Below, piece by piece: positions 42,612 through 50,610 of a DNA stretch of 55,740 nucleotides. Source of the stretch: Pseudomonas fluorescens (GTDB lineage: Bacteria > Pseudomonadota > Gammaproteobacteria > Pseudomonadales > Pseudomonadaceae). Each line of letters opens with the position of its first letter. Positions within the stretch are counted from its first letter, which is position 1. The stretch is from NCBI RefSeq assembly GCF_000968015.1, contig NZ_LACH01000057.1, forward strand, positions 1 through 55,740, read 5' to 3'. Position numbers and translations under genes: made by a program. Under the pieces are notes generated by a model. The model made no database searches. It was given only the letters and a program-made list of their open reading frames with translations, and had not been told where the DNA came from.

Positions 42612-43640
42612 CTAGCGCAGTCGACGCTGCAAGGTTTGGGAGGGTAATTCACTGAAACGCTTGCGATAGACTCCCGCAAATTCCCCCAGGTTCAGATACC
42701 CCCACCGAAAGGCGATGGCGGAAACAGTCGTACCCGACGCCGGATCCGTTGCCAATAAATCGCGGCGCACACCCTGCAACCGCTGCTCGCGCAAAAACGC
42801 ACCGGGCGTCATGCCGCGAAAACGCGAGAAGGCCCCACTCAATGCCCGCACACTGGTCCCGACAGCACTGGCAACCTCTGCCATCGTCGGCAGGCTTGCT
42901 GCATTGGCACTCATGAACTCTTCAGCGGCCCTGACATAACGCGGTGCAATCCGGTTCATTGGACTTTCTAAATCAAGCCCTGCTTGCGCGGCGCGTCCAG
43001 CCCACTCTCGCAACAGATGAACGCAAAGACTTTGCTCCAGATGAGCCCCCAGACGTCCTTCAGCCATGTGTTCGGAAGCCTCGGCCACGCAACGAACCGT
43101 GTACTCCAGCAGGCTTAGCCAGCTCGAACCGACTCCGCCGATGACGCACTTGTGTCTCCAGAACTGATCATCGGGCACGAACCCAAACCACTGCTGCGCC
43201 ATCCGTTCCAAGACTGCATGAGGAATGGTCAGATTCAGTTGCAGGTGATCCGGGTCGAGATCGATCCGGTAATCGACACGACTGCAATTGGCAATGAAGG
43301 ATTCACCTACTGCCGTATCCTCAGTGACCGAACGCTGGGCCCAGTGCCGGGCATTACCGCGAATGGTCGTAAGCAGTAATGCATTCCCTGCCTCGGGCGA
43401 AAATTCATCGACGCTCACGGCGACTCCATAGGCAAAACGAGTCAGCGTCAACTCGCCAATCCTGGATGAATGCATGGTTGCACGCGGCTTGATGGCATGC
43501 CCTATGGGGGACGCACGATAGGGCATGTAAACGCGATCCGACCAGTCGCTGATTTCATCCCAATCTGTCGAAAAATTTTTATGGTGCTGGCGTATCGGCT
43601 TGCCGCTGACATCGGTTAACAACGCATGGTCGAGACGCAT
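42612..43640 (-). CDS. AraC-family transcriptional regulator (AraC-binding-like N domain)
   Basis: A 342-residue regulator with the AraC_binding_2-like N domain (residues ~20-220) and C-terminal HTH_18 (residues ~240-335: TMAEVASAVGTSVRALSGAFSRFRGMTPGAFLREQRL and FRWGYLNLGEFAGVYRKRF). This type often controls aromatic or short-chain acid catabolism. An A-rich run (AAAAAAATAAAAACAGG on the minus strand) precedes the start, another AAnAAnAA-type site. It may regulate the convergent hydrolase/channel pair; placement does not prove this. Confidence 0.9.
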   Translation of the reverse strand: MRLDHALLTDVSGKPIRQHHKNFSTDWDEISDWSDRVYMPYRASPIGHAIKPRATMHSSRIGELTLTRFAYGVAVSVDEFSPEAGNALLLTTIRGNARHWAQRSVTEDTAVGESFIANCSRVDYRIDLDPDHLQLNLTIPHAVLERMAQQWFGFVPDDQFWRHKCVIGGVGSSWLSLLEYTVRCVAEASEHMAEGRLGAHLEQSLCVHLLREWAGRAAQAGLDLESPMNRIAPRYVRAAEEFMSANAASLPTMAEVASAVGTSVRALSGAFSRFRGMTPGAFLREQRLQGVRRDLLATDPASGTTVSAIAFRWGYLNLGEFAGVYRKRFSELPSQTLQRRLR

Positions 43641-43693
43641 GGAGACACCTGTTTTTATTTTTTTAGGGTGAACCGCTAATCAGAGTAGCAACC

Positions 43694-44650
43694 TCAGGGC
43701 GACGGCAAGTAGGCCATCGCGTGCGACTCGCCCATCAGCAGCGGGCGATTAAGATCCGCGCAGGCGCGCAGATAGTCGGCTACCAACGTGATCCGCTTGA
43801 GCTTGCGCAGGTCCTCGCTGTAGTACATCCAGAACTGTCGAGTGACCTCCACCTCATCCGGTAGCACTTCGCACAGGCGCGGGTCGGGACCGGCGAGGAA
43901 GCAAGGCAGGATAGCCAGCGCGCGCCCTTCCAGCGCCGCATGGTACTGGGAAACTACGCTGGTGCTGCGCAGGCGGCTGTGCGCGCCGGGCAGCAGGTCG
44001 TTCAGGTAGAGCAACTTGAAGCTGAAGGCCAGGTCCTCGACATAGGTCACGAAGGGGTGACCGGCCAGGTCCTCGCGACTGGCAATCGGCGAATGATTGG
44101 CCAGGTACTCCGGTGTCGCATACAGACGCAGACGGTAGTCGCACAGCCGCGAGCACACGTACGGACCGCGCTCTGGCCGCTCCAGGGTGATGGCGATGTC
44201 TGCCTCGCGCCGTGACAGGTTGACGAAGTGCGGGACCGGCAGGATGTCCACGGAGATATGCGGATAGTGGATGATGAAGTGGCTCATCTGCGTGGTGACG
44301 AAGCAGGAGCCGAAAGCCTCGGTACAGCCGATACGCAGGTGCCCGGCGAGCCCCCCGGTGGTTCCGGAAACCTGCTCGCAGGCTGCCAGCAGCGTACTTT
44401 CCAGCGTTTCGGCGTGACTGACCAGGCGCTGCCCCTCGACAGTCATGACGAAACCCGACGCTCGGGACTTCTCGAAAAGCAGCGCGCCAAGGCTTTGCTC
44501 AAGGGCACGGATGCGTCGCGAAACGGTGGTGTAGTCCACCCCCAAACGGCGTGCTGCGCCACTCGCGGTGTGAGCACGGGCGACCTCGAGGAAGAAGCGC
44601 ATATCGTCCCAATTCACATGACTTTGGGTTGTGCGTTTTTGCATATTCAT
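43694..44650 (-). CDS. LysR-family regulator divergent from the isobutyrate-type island
   Basis: A LysR protein of about 318 residues: HTH FFLEVARAHTASGAARRLGVDYTTVSRRIRALE, effector domain from ~100 (LAGHLRIGCTEAFGSCFV). The start is uncertain: 44650 has AGAAAAG upstream, and in-frame ATGs at 44644 and 44671 are possible. It is divergent from the DUF485-ActP-porin-acyl-CoA genes across about 390 bases, so it is the best candidate regulator of that island. Its stop lies 53 bases upstream of the AraC start, so the two regulators may share a transcript. Confidence 0.88.
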   Translation of the reverse strand: MNMQKRTTQSHVNWDDMRFFLEVARAHTASGAARRLGVDYTTVSRRIRALEQSLGALLFEKSRASGFVMTVEGQRLVSHAETLESTLLAACEQVSGTTGGLAGHLRIGCTEAFGSCFVTTQMSHFIIHYPHISVDILPVPHFVNLSRREADIAITLERPERGPYVCSRLCDYRLRLYATPEYLANHSPIASREDLAGHPFVTYVEDLAFSFKLLYLNDLLPGAHSRLRSTSVVSQYHAALEGRALAILPCFLAGPDPRLCEVLPDEVEVTRQFWMYYSEDLRKLKRITLVADYLRACADLNRPLLMGESHAMAYLPSP

Positions 44651-45042
44651 CAGGCTTTTCTGCCAATACATATTGGAAATTAGCCAACATATACTCGCAT
44701 TCAGCCTGGTTTGACCAGCATCGTTTCTCAACCGGAAAGGCCCAAATTTCAATCAGGGCTAACGGCATAAATGCAGGGTAAAAAGCCTGCTTTCAAGCCG
44801 AAAACAGGCAGCTGTGCGACAGCCCAATCACTGCCACATTCGGACCCGTCGAGAGCTCATAGGCGGGTTCCCTGTCGGCACCTGACCGACGTCATTTCAA
44901 CATCCCTCGCCTCTAGAAGATCGCCAGGGCAGCAACGACTCCAGCAGCATTCAGGTGACGCTCCGCTTCGGGACGTCGCCCGGGTACCCGTACGCCCCTC
45001 AAAAGGCCGACATACAACAACAATTAAAAGCGGAGCCTCATC
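44651..45042. other. Divergent promoter region of the LysR gene and symporter operon
   Basis: About 390 bases without a convincing gene. The LysR-proximal part is AT-rich (44640-44720) and probably contains promoters for both directions. I could not single out a symmetrical T-N11-A site with confidence. An AAnAAnAA motif and GGAG ribosome site lie at the right end. Confidence 0.5.
45016..45023 (+). promoter_or_regulatory. AAnAAnAA (Hfq/Crc) motif before the DUF485 gene
   Basis: AACAACAA 20 bases before the ATG, just upstream of the ribosome site. It matches the Hfq/Crc consensus exactly, so the symporter operon is likely repressed on preferred carbon sources. Confidence 0.55.
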
Positions 45043-45372
45043 ATGACGACTGACCATCCGAACCACGCCCAGACCTGCGCCCAGGTCAGGGCCAATCCCA
45101 AGTTCCAGCGACTCACCCGCCAACGCGCGCTGCTGGCCTGGTCACTGAGCGCCGCGGTCCTGGCTGTCTATTACAGCTTAATCATGGTAGTGGCCTTCGC
45201 ACCTGCCTGGTTGCACCTGCCACTGTACGACGGCAGTCATCTCAGCCTCGGCATGCCGATCGGCGTGGCAATTATCCTGCTGTCCTGGCTGCTTACCGCC
45301 TGGTACGTGAACACCGCCAACACCCGTTTCGACGCGCTCAGCGCGCAGATCCTCCTGGAGACCCGCGCATGA
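45043..45372 (+). CDS. yjcH: DUF485 inner-membrane protein (YjcH-like)
   Basis: A 109-residue membrane protein with two helices (AWSLSAAVLAVYYSLIMVVAF and GVAIILLSWLLTAWYV), the usual partner of ActP-type acetate/solute symporters. Its stop overlaps the symporter start by 4 bases. Function is not defined in detail; the pairing is conserved. Confidence 0.9.
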   Translation: MTTDHPNHAQTCAQVRANPKFQRLTRQRALLAWSLSAAVLAVYYSLIMVVAFAPAWLHLPLYDGSHLSLGMPIGVAIILLSWLLTAWYVNTANTRFDALSAQILLETRA

Positions 45373-47018
45373 AACGCCTACTCGCCCTTCTCGCCCTAAG
45401 CCCCCTGCTGGCCAACGCCGCAACTATCACCGCGGAGAAGCAACCGCTCAATGTGCATGCCATCGGCATGTTCTTCGTCTTCGTCCTTGCCACCTTGCTG
45501 ATCACTTGGTGGGCGTCCCGTCGCACGCACTCCGCCGCCGACTTCTACAGCGCCGGTGGCGGTATCACGGGTTTTCAGAATGGCCTCGCGATCGCCGGTG
45601 ACTACATGTCGGCGGCCACTTTGCTGGGCCTCTCGAGCCTGGTGTTCGCCAAGGGCTATGACGGCTTCATCTATATCATTGGCTTCTTCGTCGGCTGGCC
45701 CATCGTCACCTTCCTGATGGCCGAGCGCCTGCGCAACCTGGGCCGCTACACCTTCGCCGACATCGTCTCCTTCCGCCTGGATCAAACTCGCGTGCGCAGC
45801 TTCGCCGCCCTCGGCTCGCTGACGGTGGTGTGTTGTTACCTGGTGGTGCAGATGGTCGGTGCCGGGCAGTTGATCAAGCTGCTGTTCGGTCTCGACTATC
45901 GCACGGCGGTGGTGGTGGTCGGCCTGCTGATGCTGGTCTACGTGATCTTCGGCGGCATGCTCGCCACCACCTGGGTGCAGATCACCAAGGCGGTCCTGCT
46001 GCTGGCCGGCGGCACGACCTTGATGCTGCTGGCCCTGAGCCGCTTCGGTTTCAGCTTCGAGACGCTGGCCGCCCAAGCCGTGGCGGTGCATGCCAGCGGC
46101 GTGCAGATTATGGGCCCGGGCACCTTGCTGGCCGACCCGATCAACGCGGTGTCACTGTCCCTCGGCCTCGTCTTCGGCATCGCCGGCCTGCCGCACATCC
46201 TGATGCGTTTCTTCACCGTGCCCAATGCCAAGGAGGCGCGCAAATCGGTGCTATTCGCCACGGTGTTCATCGGCTTCTTCTTCCTGGTGGTCTGCATCCT
46301 GGGCTACACCGCCATTGTCATCGTCGGCACAGACCCGCAGTACTATGTCGACGGTAAGCTCGGCGGCGCCATGATCGGCGGCGGCAACATGGTGGCCATG
46401 CACCTGGCCAAGGCGGTGGGTGGCAATCTGTTTCTCGGGTTCCTCTCCGCCGTGGCCTTCGCCACCATTCTTGCAGTGGTGGCCGGCCTGGCCCTGGCTG
46501 GCGCCTCGGCCATCTCTCACGACCTTTATGCCTCGGTACTGAAGAAGGGCAAGGCCGACGAGAAGCAGGAAATGCGCGTGTCGCGCATCGCCACCATCGG
46601 TCTGGGCATCGTCGCGATTTCCCTCGGCATTCTGTTCGAGGGCCAGAACATCGCCTTCCTGGTCGGCCTGACGTTCGGCATCGCGGCCTCTGCGAATTTC
46701 CCGGTATTGATCATGGCCATGTACTGGGGTGGCCTGACCACCCGTGGCGCCCTCTATGGCGGTTTGACTGGCCTGATCAGCGCCCTGGCCCTGGTCATCG
46801 GCTCGCCGTCGGTGTGGGTCGGCGTATTGGGCCATGCCCAGGCGATCTTCCCCTACGACCAGCCGGCGCTGTTCTCCATGCCTTTGGCCTTCCTGGTCAT
46901 CGTGGTGGCGTCCAAGCTGGACCGCAGCGAGCGCGCCGACCGCGAGCGCGCGGCCTATGCCGATCAGTTCGTCCGCGCCCAGACGGGCCTGGGCGCTGCC
47001 ATGGCCAGCAGTCACTAA
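45369..47018 (+). CDS. ActP-like cation:carboxylate symporter (SSS family)
   Basis: A 549-residue sodium:solute symporter with an N-terminal signal-like helix (LLALLALSPLLANA) and about 13 further helices. ADFYSAGGGITGFQNGLAIAGDYMSAATLLG and GRYTFADIVSFRL are ActP hallmarks. E. coli ActP takes up acetate and glycolate. Followed here by a porin and a branched-chain acyl-CoA pathway, it more likely carries isobutyrate, propionate or similar. A second ActP-type gene for acetate would be expected elsewhere in the genome. Confidence 0.92.
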   Translation: MKRLLALLALSPLLANAATITAEKQPLNVHAIGMFFVFVLATLLITWWASRRTHSAADFYSAGGGITGFQNGLAIAGDYMSAATLLGLSSLVFAKGYDGFIYIIGFFVGWPIVTFLMAERLRNLGRYTFADIVSFRLDQTRVRSFAALGSLTVVCCYLVVQMVGAGQLIKLLFGLDYRTAVVVVGLLMLVYVIFGGMLATTWVQITKAVLLLAGGTTLMLLALSRFGFSFETLAAQAVAVHASGVQIMGPGTLLADPINAVSLSLGLVFGIAGLPHILMRFFTVPNAKEARKSVLFATVFIGFFFLVVCILGYTAIVIVGTDPQYYVDGKLGGAMIGGGNMVAMHLAKAVGGNLFLGFLSAVAFATILAVVAGLALAGASAISHDLYASVLKKGKADEKQEMRVSRIATIGLGIVAISLGILFEGQNIAFLVGLTFGIAASANFPVLIMAMYWGGLTTRGALYGGLTGLISALALVIGSPSVWVGVLGHAQAIFPYDQPALFSMPLAFLVIVVASKLDRSERADRERAAYADQFVRAQTGLGAAMASSH

Positions 47019-47048
47019 CGCTGCAGCTTTGCGGGGTCAACGGCCCCG

Positions 47049-47081
47049 AGCGCGAGTCCGCTCCTTTGCTCGCGCTTTTTT
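47049..47081 (+). terminator. Intrinsic terminator after the symporter gene
   Basis: AGCGCGAG (47049-47056) pairs with CTCGCGCT (47069-47076), followed by a T run to 47081. The 8-bp stem and T tract give a moderate terminator between the symporter gene and oprD, so the porin may have its own promoter or rely on read-through. Confidence 0.6.
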
Positions 47082-47162
47082 ACTCCCGCCCTGCGCCGCC
47101 CCGCGCTGGGCACCTTCAACGAGCCTTCCTTCCACTGGCCCCGGCCAGTGCGGGAACGGCTT

Positions 47163-47190
47163 GCTCATAACAACACTGCTCATAACAACA
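47163..47190 (+). repeat. 13-bp tandem direct repeat before oprD
   Basis: GCTCATAACAACA occurs twice with a 2-base spacer (47163-47175 and 47178-47190). Each copy carries an AACAACA core, so the leader of the porin gene has a doubled A-rich, Hfq/Crc-type element next to its ribosome site. Confidence 0.75.
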
Positions 47191-47191
47191 A
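47184..47191 (+). promoter_or_regulatory. AAnAAnAA (Hfq/Crc) motif before oprD
   Basis: AACAACAA 11 bases before the ATG at 47202, overlapping the second copy of the direct repeat and the start of the ribosome site AAGAGA. Confidence 0.55.
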
Positions 47192-47201
47192 GAGACAAGC
47201 A

Positions 47202-48452
47202 ATGAAACCCACCCTGATCACCCTGTTCCTGGCAGGCAGCAGCCTTGCCACCCAAGCCCATGCGGACTTTGTCAAAGACAGCAAGGCCAGCCTGGAACTG
47301 CGCAACTTCTATTTCAACCGTGACTTTCGCCAGGACAACGCCGCCCAATCCAAACAAGAGGAATGGGCGCAGGGCTTCCTGCTGCGCTATGAATCGGGCT
47401 TCACCGACGGTTTGATCGGTGTCGGTTTCGATGCCATCGGCCTGGTCGGCGTCAAGCTCGATTCCAGCCCTGATCGCGCAGGTTCCGGCCTGCTTAAACG
47501 CCACCGCGACACGAGCAAAGGGGCGCAGGACGAGTATGGCGAACTGGGGCTGACCGCCAAAGTGCGCGCCTCCAAAAGCACGCTGAAACTCGGCACGCTG
47601 CTGCCGAAACTGCCGACGCTACTGGCCAACGATTCACGGCTGTTGCCACAAACCTTCAAGGGCGGTCAGTTGACCTCGCTGGAGCTCGAAGGCCTGACGG
47701 TGGATGCCGGGCGACTGACGCAGGTCAATCAGCGCGACTCCTCGGACTACGAGGACATGGGCATCACCCGCACTGGCGCCAAGGGCATCACCACGCGTCA
47801 TGTCGATAGCGACAGCTTCGATTTCGCCAGCCTGAACTACAAATGGACCAGCAACCTCGCCACCGGCTATAGCTACGGCCATCTCGACAACTTCTACAGC
47901 CAGCACCTGGTCAACCTGACCTACGTGTTGCCAGTCACGACCGGCCAGTCGCTGAAGACGGATCTGCGCTTCGCCCGCTCCACGGACGATGGTGGCAGTA
48001 ATGTCGACAACAACGCGATTGGCGCGATGTTCACCTACAACCTCGGCGGGCATGCGTTCGGTCTGGGCTATCAAGGCATGAGCGGCGACACCGGCTATGC
48101 CTACGTCAACGGCACCGATGCGTTCCTGGTGAACTTCGTGCAGATCGGCGACTTCGCCAGCAAGGACGAAAAATCCTGGCAGGCGCGCTACGACTACAAC
48201 TTTGCGGCCATCGGTGTACCGGGCCTGACCTTCATGACCCGCTACCTCACCGGCGACAACATCGATCTGGGCGGCAACCGCCCGGAAGGCAAGGAATGGG
48301 AACGCGACACCGACATCGGCTATGTCGTGCAGAGCGGGCCGCTGAAAAATGTCGGGGTGAAGTGGCGCAATGCAACGGTGCGCTCGACCAACTTCGGCAG
48401 CGACCTGGATGAAAACCGCCTGATCCTCAGCTACACCTTACCGATCTGGTAA
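47202..48452 (+). CDS. OprD-family outer-membrane porin
   Basis: A 416-residue OprD/OccD-type porin with a signal peptide ending near LATQAHA and mature start DFVKDSKASLELRNFYFNRDF. It ends with a typical C-terminal strand (RLILSYTLPIW). It is a paralogue of the porin at 25245-26519, sharing the SWQARYDYNFAAIGVPGLTFM block. Sitting between an ActP-like symporter and the acyl-CoA pathway, it probably admits the same carboxylate. AAGAGA precedes the ATG. Confidence 0.93.
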   Translation: MKPTLITLFLAGSSLATQAHADFVKDSKASLELRNFYFNRDFRQDNAAQSKQEEWAQGFLLRYESGFTDGLIGVGFDAIGLVGVKLDSSPDRAGSGLLKRHRDTSKGAQDEYGELGLTAKVRASKSTLKLGTLLPKLPTLLANDSRLLPQTFKGGQLTSLELEGLTVDAGRLTQVNQRDSSDYEDMGITRTGAKGITTRHVDSDSFDFASLNYKWTSNLATGYSYGHLDNFYSQHLVNLTYVLPVTTGQSLKTDLRFARSTDDGGSNVDNNAIGAMFTYNLGGHAFGLGYQGMSGDTGYAYVNGTDAFLVNFVQIGDFASKDEKSWQARYDYNFAAIGVPGLTFMTRYLTGDNIDLGGNRPEGKEWERDTDIGYVVQSGPLKNVGVKWRNATVRSTNFGSDLDENRLILSYTLPIW

Positions 48453-48470
48453 ATCCCCCCGCCAGACGGG

Positions 48471-48503
48471 GGCCACTCGCGTCGCCTGACGGTGCGAGTG
48501 GCC
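48471..48503 (+). terminator. Hairpin after oprD
   Basis: GGCCACTCGC (48471-48480) and GCGAGTGGCC (48494-48503) form a perfect 10-bp stem with a 13-base loop, 19 bases after the oprD stop. No T run follows, so it may stabilise the message 3' end rather than terminate. Confidence 0.4.
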
Positions 48504-48653
48504 TCAAATCCAACGCGCCAGATCTATGATTTTTTTGCACAACGCACCGGTTTTTATGAGCATTTTTAATTGATTTTTGCATGCCTATACTGGGCTCAAC
48601 AGCCTGGTCATGAACCGGGCCAGACCCAACAAAAACAAACAAGGGCATACACC

Positions 48654-48752
48654 GTGAAGACATCCATGCTTGCCGCCGTCTCCCCGCTCTCAGGTACCTC
48701 CACGCGTCTTGTACGCATTGCTGCCCGCAGCGAAGCCCCCCTCGCCGCCTGA
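48654..48752 (+). CDS. Possible 32-codon leader ORF
   Basis: A short frame starting GTG AAG ACA, preceded by AAGGGC at 9 bases and an A-rich run (48628-48645). It stops 53 bases before the acyl-CoA synthetase ATG. The peptide (MKTSMLAAVSPLSGT...) has no run of Val, Leu or Ile codons that would mark classical attenuation. It may be a leader peptide or chance. The rest of the 353-base gap between oprD and the synthetase holds the hairpin and an AT-rich stretch with TATACT (48586-48591) that could be a -10 box. Confidence 0.3.
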   Translation: MKTSMLAAVSPLSGTSTRLVRIAARSEAPLAA

Positions 48753-48805
48753 CCATCCCGTACCTGTAACCGCGCCGATCGTCACCACGATCGATGGAGA
48801 CTCCA

Positions 48806-50509
48806 ATGAACAGCAACTGCCAACCCTTCCTCACCGCTCGAGACTTTCTGCTGGCCCACCGTACCGACTACGCCACTGCCGTGCGTGACTTCCGCTGGCC
48901 GCAACTGAACGCGTTCAACTGGGCACTCGATTACTTCGATGCCATGGCCGAGGGCAACCAGGCCAACGCCCTGTGGATCGTCGAAGAAGACGGCAGCGAA
49001 CAGCGCTACAGCTTCCAGCAACTGGCTTCGCGCTCCAATCAAGTGGCCAACCACTTGCGTGCGCTCGGCGCGCGCCGTGGCGAGCGCATCCTGCTGATGC
49101 TCGGCAACGACGTGGCCCTGTGGGAAACCATGCTGGCCGCCTTCAAGCTTGGCGCCGTGGTGATCCCCGCCACCGCCCTGCTGACCCCCGATGACCTGGG
49201 CGACCGCATCGAGCGCGGCCAGGTTCGTCACCTGGTGGTCGGCAGTGCCCATGTCGACAAGTTCGTCGGCCTGGGCGAAGGCTGCAGCCGCATCTGCGTC
49301 GGCCCGGCCCCCGCCGGCTGGACCCCGCACAGTGCCGCCAGCGAGTTTTCCGAGCAGTTCGACGTCGAGGGCCGCACGCTGGCCACCGACCCGATGCTGC
49401 TGTACTTCACCTCCGGCACCACCTCCAAGCCAAAGATGGTGCTGCACAGCCACCAGAGCTACCCGGTCGGCCACCTGTCGACCATGTACTGGATCGGCCT
49501 GCAGCCGGGTGACCTGCACTTGAACATCTCGTCACCGGGCTGGGCCAAACATGCCTGGAGCTGCCTCTTCGCACCGTGGAACGCCGGCGCCTGCATCTTC
49601 ATCCACAACGTCGCGCGCTTCAGCGCCCCGGCCCTGCTGGGCACGCTGGAACGCTACGGTGTCACTAGCCTGTGCGCCCCGCCCACCGTGTGGCGCATGC
49701 TGATTCAGGAAGACCTGGCCAGTTACAAAGGGCGCTTGAACCTGCGCGAACTGGTGGGTGCCGGTGAGCCACTGAACCCGGAGATCATCGAGCAGATCCT
49801 GCATGCCTGGGACTTGCCACTGCGTGATGGTTTCGGTCAGTCGGAAACCACCGCCCTGGTCGGCAACACGCCCGGCCAACTGCTCAAGCCCGGGTCCATG
49901 GGCCGCCCACTGCCGGGCTACCGGGTGACCATGCTCGACCCCGACGGGGTGCCGGGCAACGAGGGTGAAGTGGCCCTGCCGCTGGACGTGCGTCCGCTCG
50001 GTCTGATGTTGTGCTACGAGGACAGCCCGGAAAAAACCGCCGAAGTGATGCGCGACGGCTACTACCGCACCGGCGACACCGCGCAGATCGACGAGGATGG
50101 CTACGTCACTTTTGTTGGCCGCGCCGACGATGTGTTCAAGGCCTCCGACTACCGCATCAGTCCCTTCGAGCTGGAAAGCGCACTGATCGAGCACCCGGCG
50201 GTGATGGAAGTGGCTGTGGTGCCAAGCCCTGACCCGCTACGCCTCGCCGTGCCCAAGGCGTTCCTGATCCTGGCCCATGACGAACCCGGCAGTGCCGAGT
50301 TGGCAGGCAGCATCCTCGCCTTCGCCCGCGAGCACCTGGCGCCCTACAAGCGGGTGCGACGTATCGAATTCGTCAGCGAGCTGCCCAAGACCATCTCCGG
50401 GAAAATTCGCCGGGTGGAACTGCGACAGATGGAAGTGCAGCGCCGCCAGAGTGATACACGCGGCGCGCAAGAGTACTTCGAAGAAGACTTCCCTCAGCTC
50501 AAGGGCTGA
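48806..50509 (+). CDS. Short/branched-chain acyl-CoA synthetase (AMP-forming)
   Basis: A 567-residue ANL-family ligase that activates a carboxylic acid to its CoA thioester through an acyl-AMP. Motifs: P-loop YFTSGTTSKPKMVLHSH, SSPGWAKHAWSCLFAPW typical of medium/short-chain forms, DGFGQSETT, YYRTGDTAQIDEDGY, and the A10 lysine in PKTISGKIRRVELR. I chose the ATG at 48806, with GGAG 6 bases before it. Followed by valine/isobutyrate catabolic genes, so isobutyrate (or 2-methylbutyrate, propionate) is the likely acid. Confidence 0.9.
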   Translation: MNSNCQPFLTARDFLLAHRTDYATAVRDFRWPQLNAFNWALDYFDAMAEGNQANALWIVEEDGSEQRYSFQQLASRSNQVANHLRALGARRGERILLMLGNDVALWETMLAAFKLGAVVIPATALLTPDDLGDRIERGQVRHLVVGSAHVDKFVGLGEGCSRICVGPAPAGWTPHSAASEFSEQFDVEGRTLATDPMLLYFTSGTTSKPKMVLHSHQSYPVGHLSTMYWIGLQPGDLHLNISSPGWAKHAWSCLFAPWNAGACIFIHNVARFSAPALLGTLERYGVTSLCAPPTVWRMLIQEDLASYKGRLNLRELVGAGEPLNPEIIEQILHAWDLPLRDGFGQSETTALVGNTPGQLLKPGSMGRPLPGYRVTMLDPDGVPGNEGEVALPLDVRPLGLMLCYEDSPEKTAEVMRDGYYRTGDTAQIDEDGYVTFVGRADDVFKASDYRISPFELESALIEHPAVMEVAVVPSPDPLRLAVPKAFLILAHDEPGSAELAGSILAFAREHLAPYKRVRRIEFVSELPKTISGKIRRVELRQMEVQRRQSDTRGAQEYFEEDFPQLKG

Positions 50510-50513
50510 ACCC

Positions 50514-50571
50514 GGGCCGGTACGCCGGCCCTCCTGAATTCAAATCCGACCGCTCGGCCACCCAGGCCGAG
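50514..50571 (+). promoter_or_regulatory. Two tandem intercistronic hairpins
   Basis: GGGCCGG-TACG-CCGGCCC (50514-50531) and CTCGGCC-ACCCA-GGCCGAG (50553-50571) are perfect 7-bp stems in the 101-base gap between the synthetase gene and mmsA. No T runs follow. They may stabilise or process the message. Confidence 0.5.
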
Positions 50572-50610
50572 TGGCTTAACTCGACCCAAAGAAAGTAGGC
50601 AGAACTGAAA

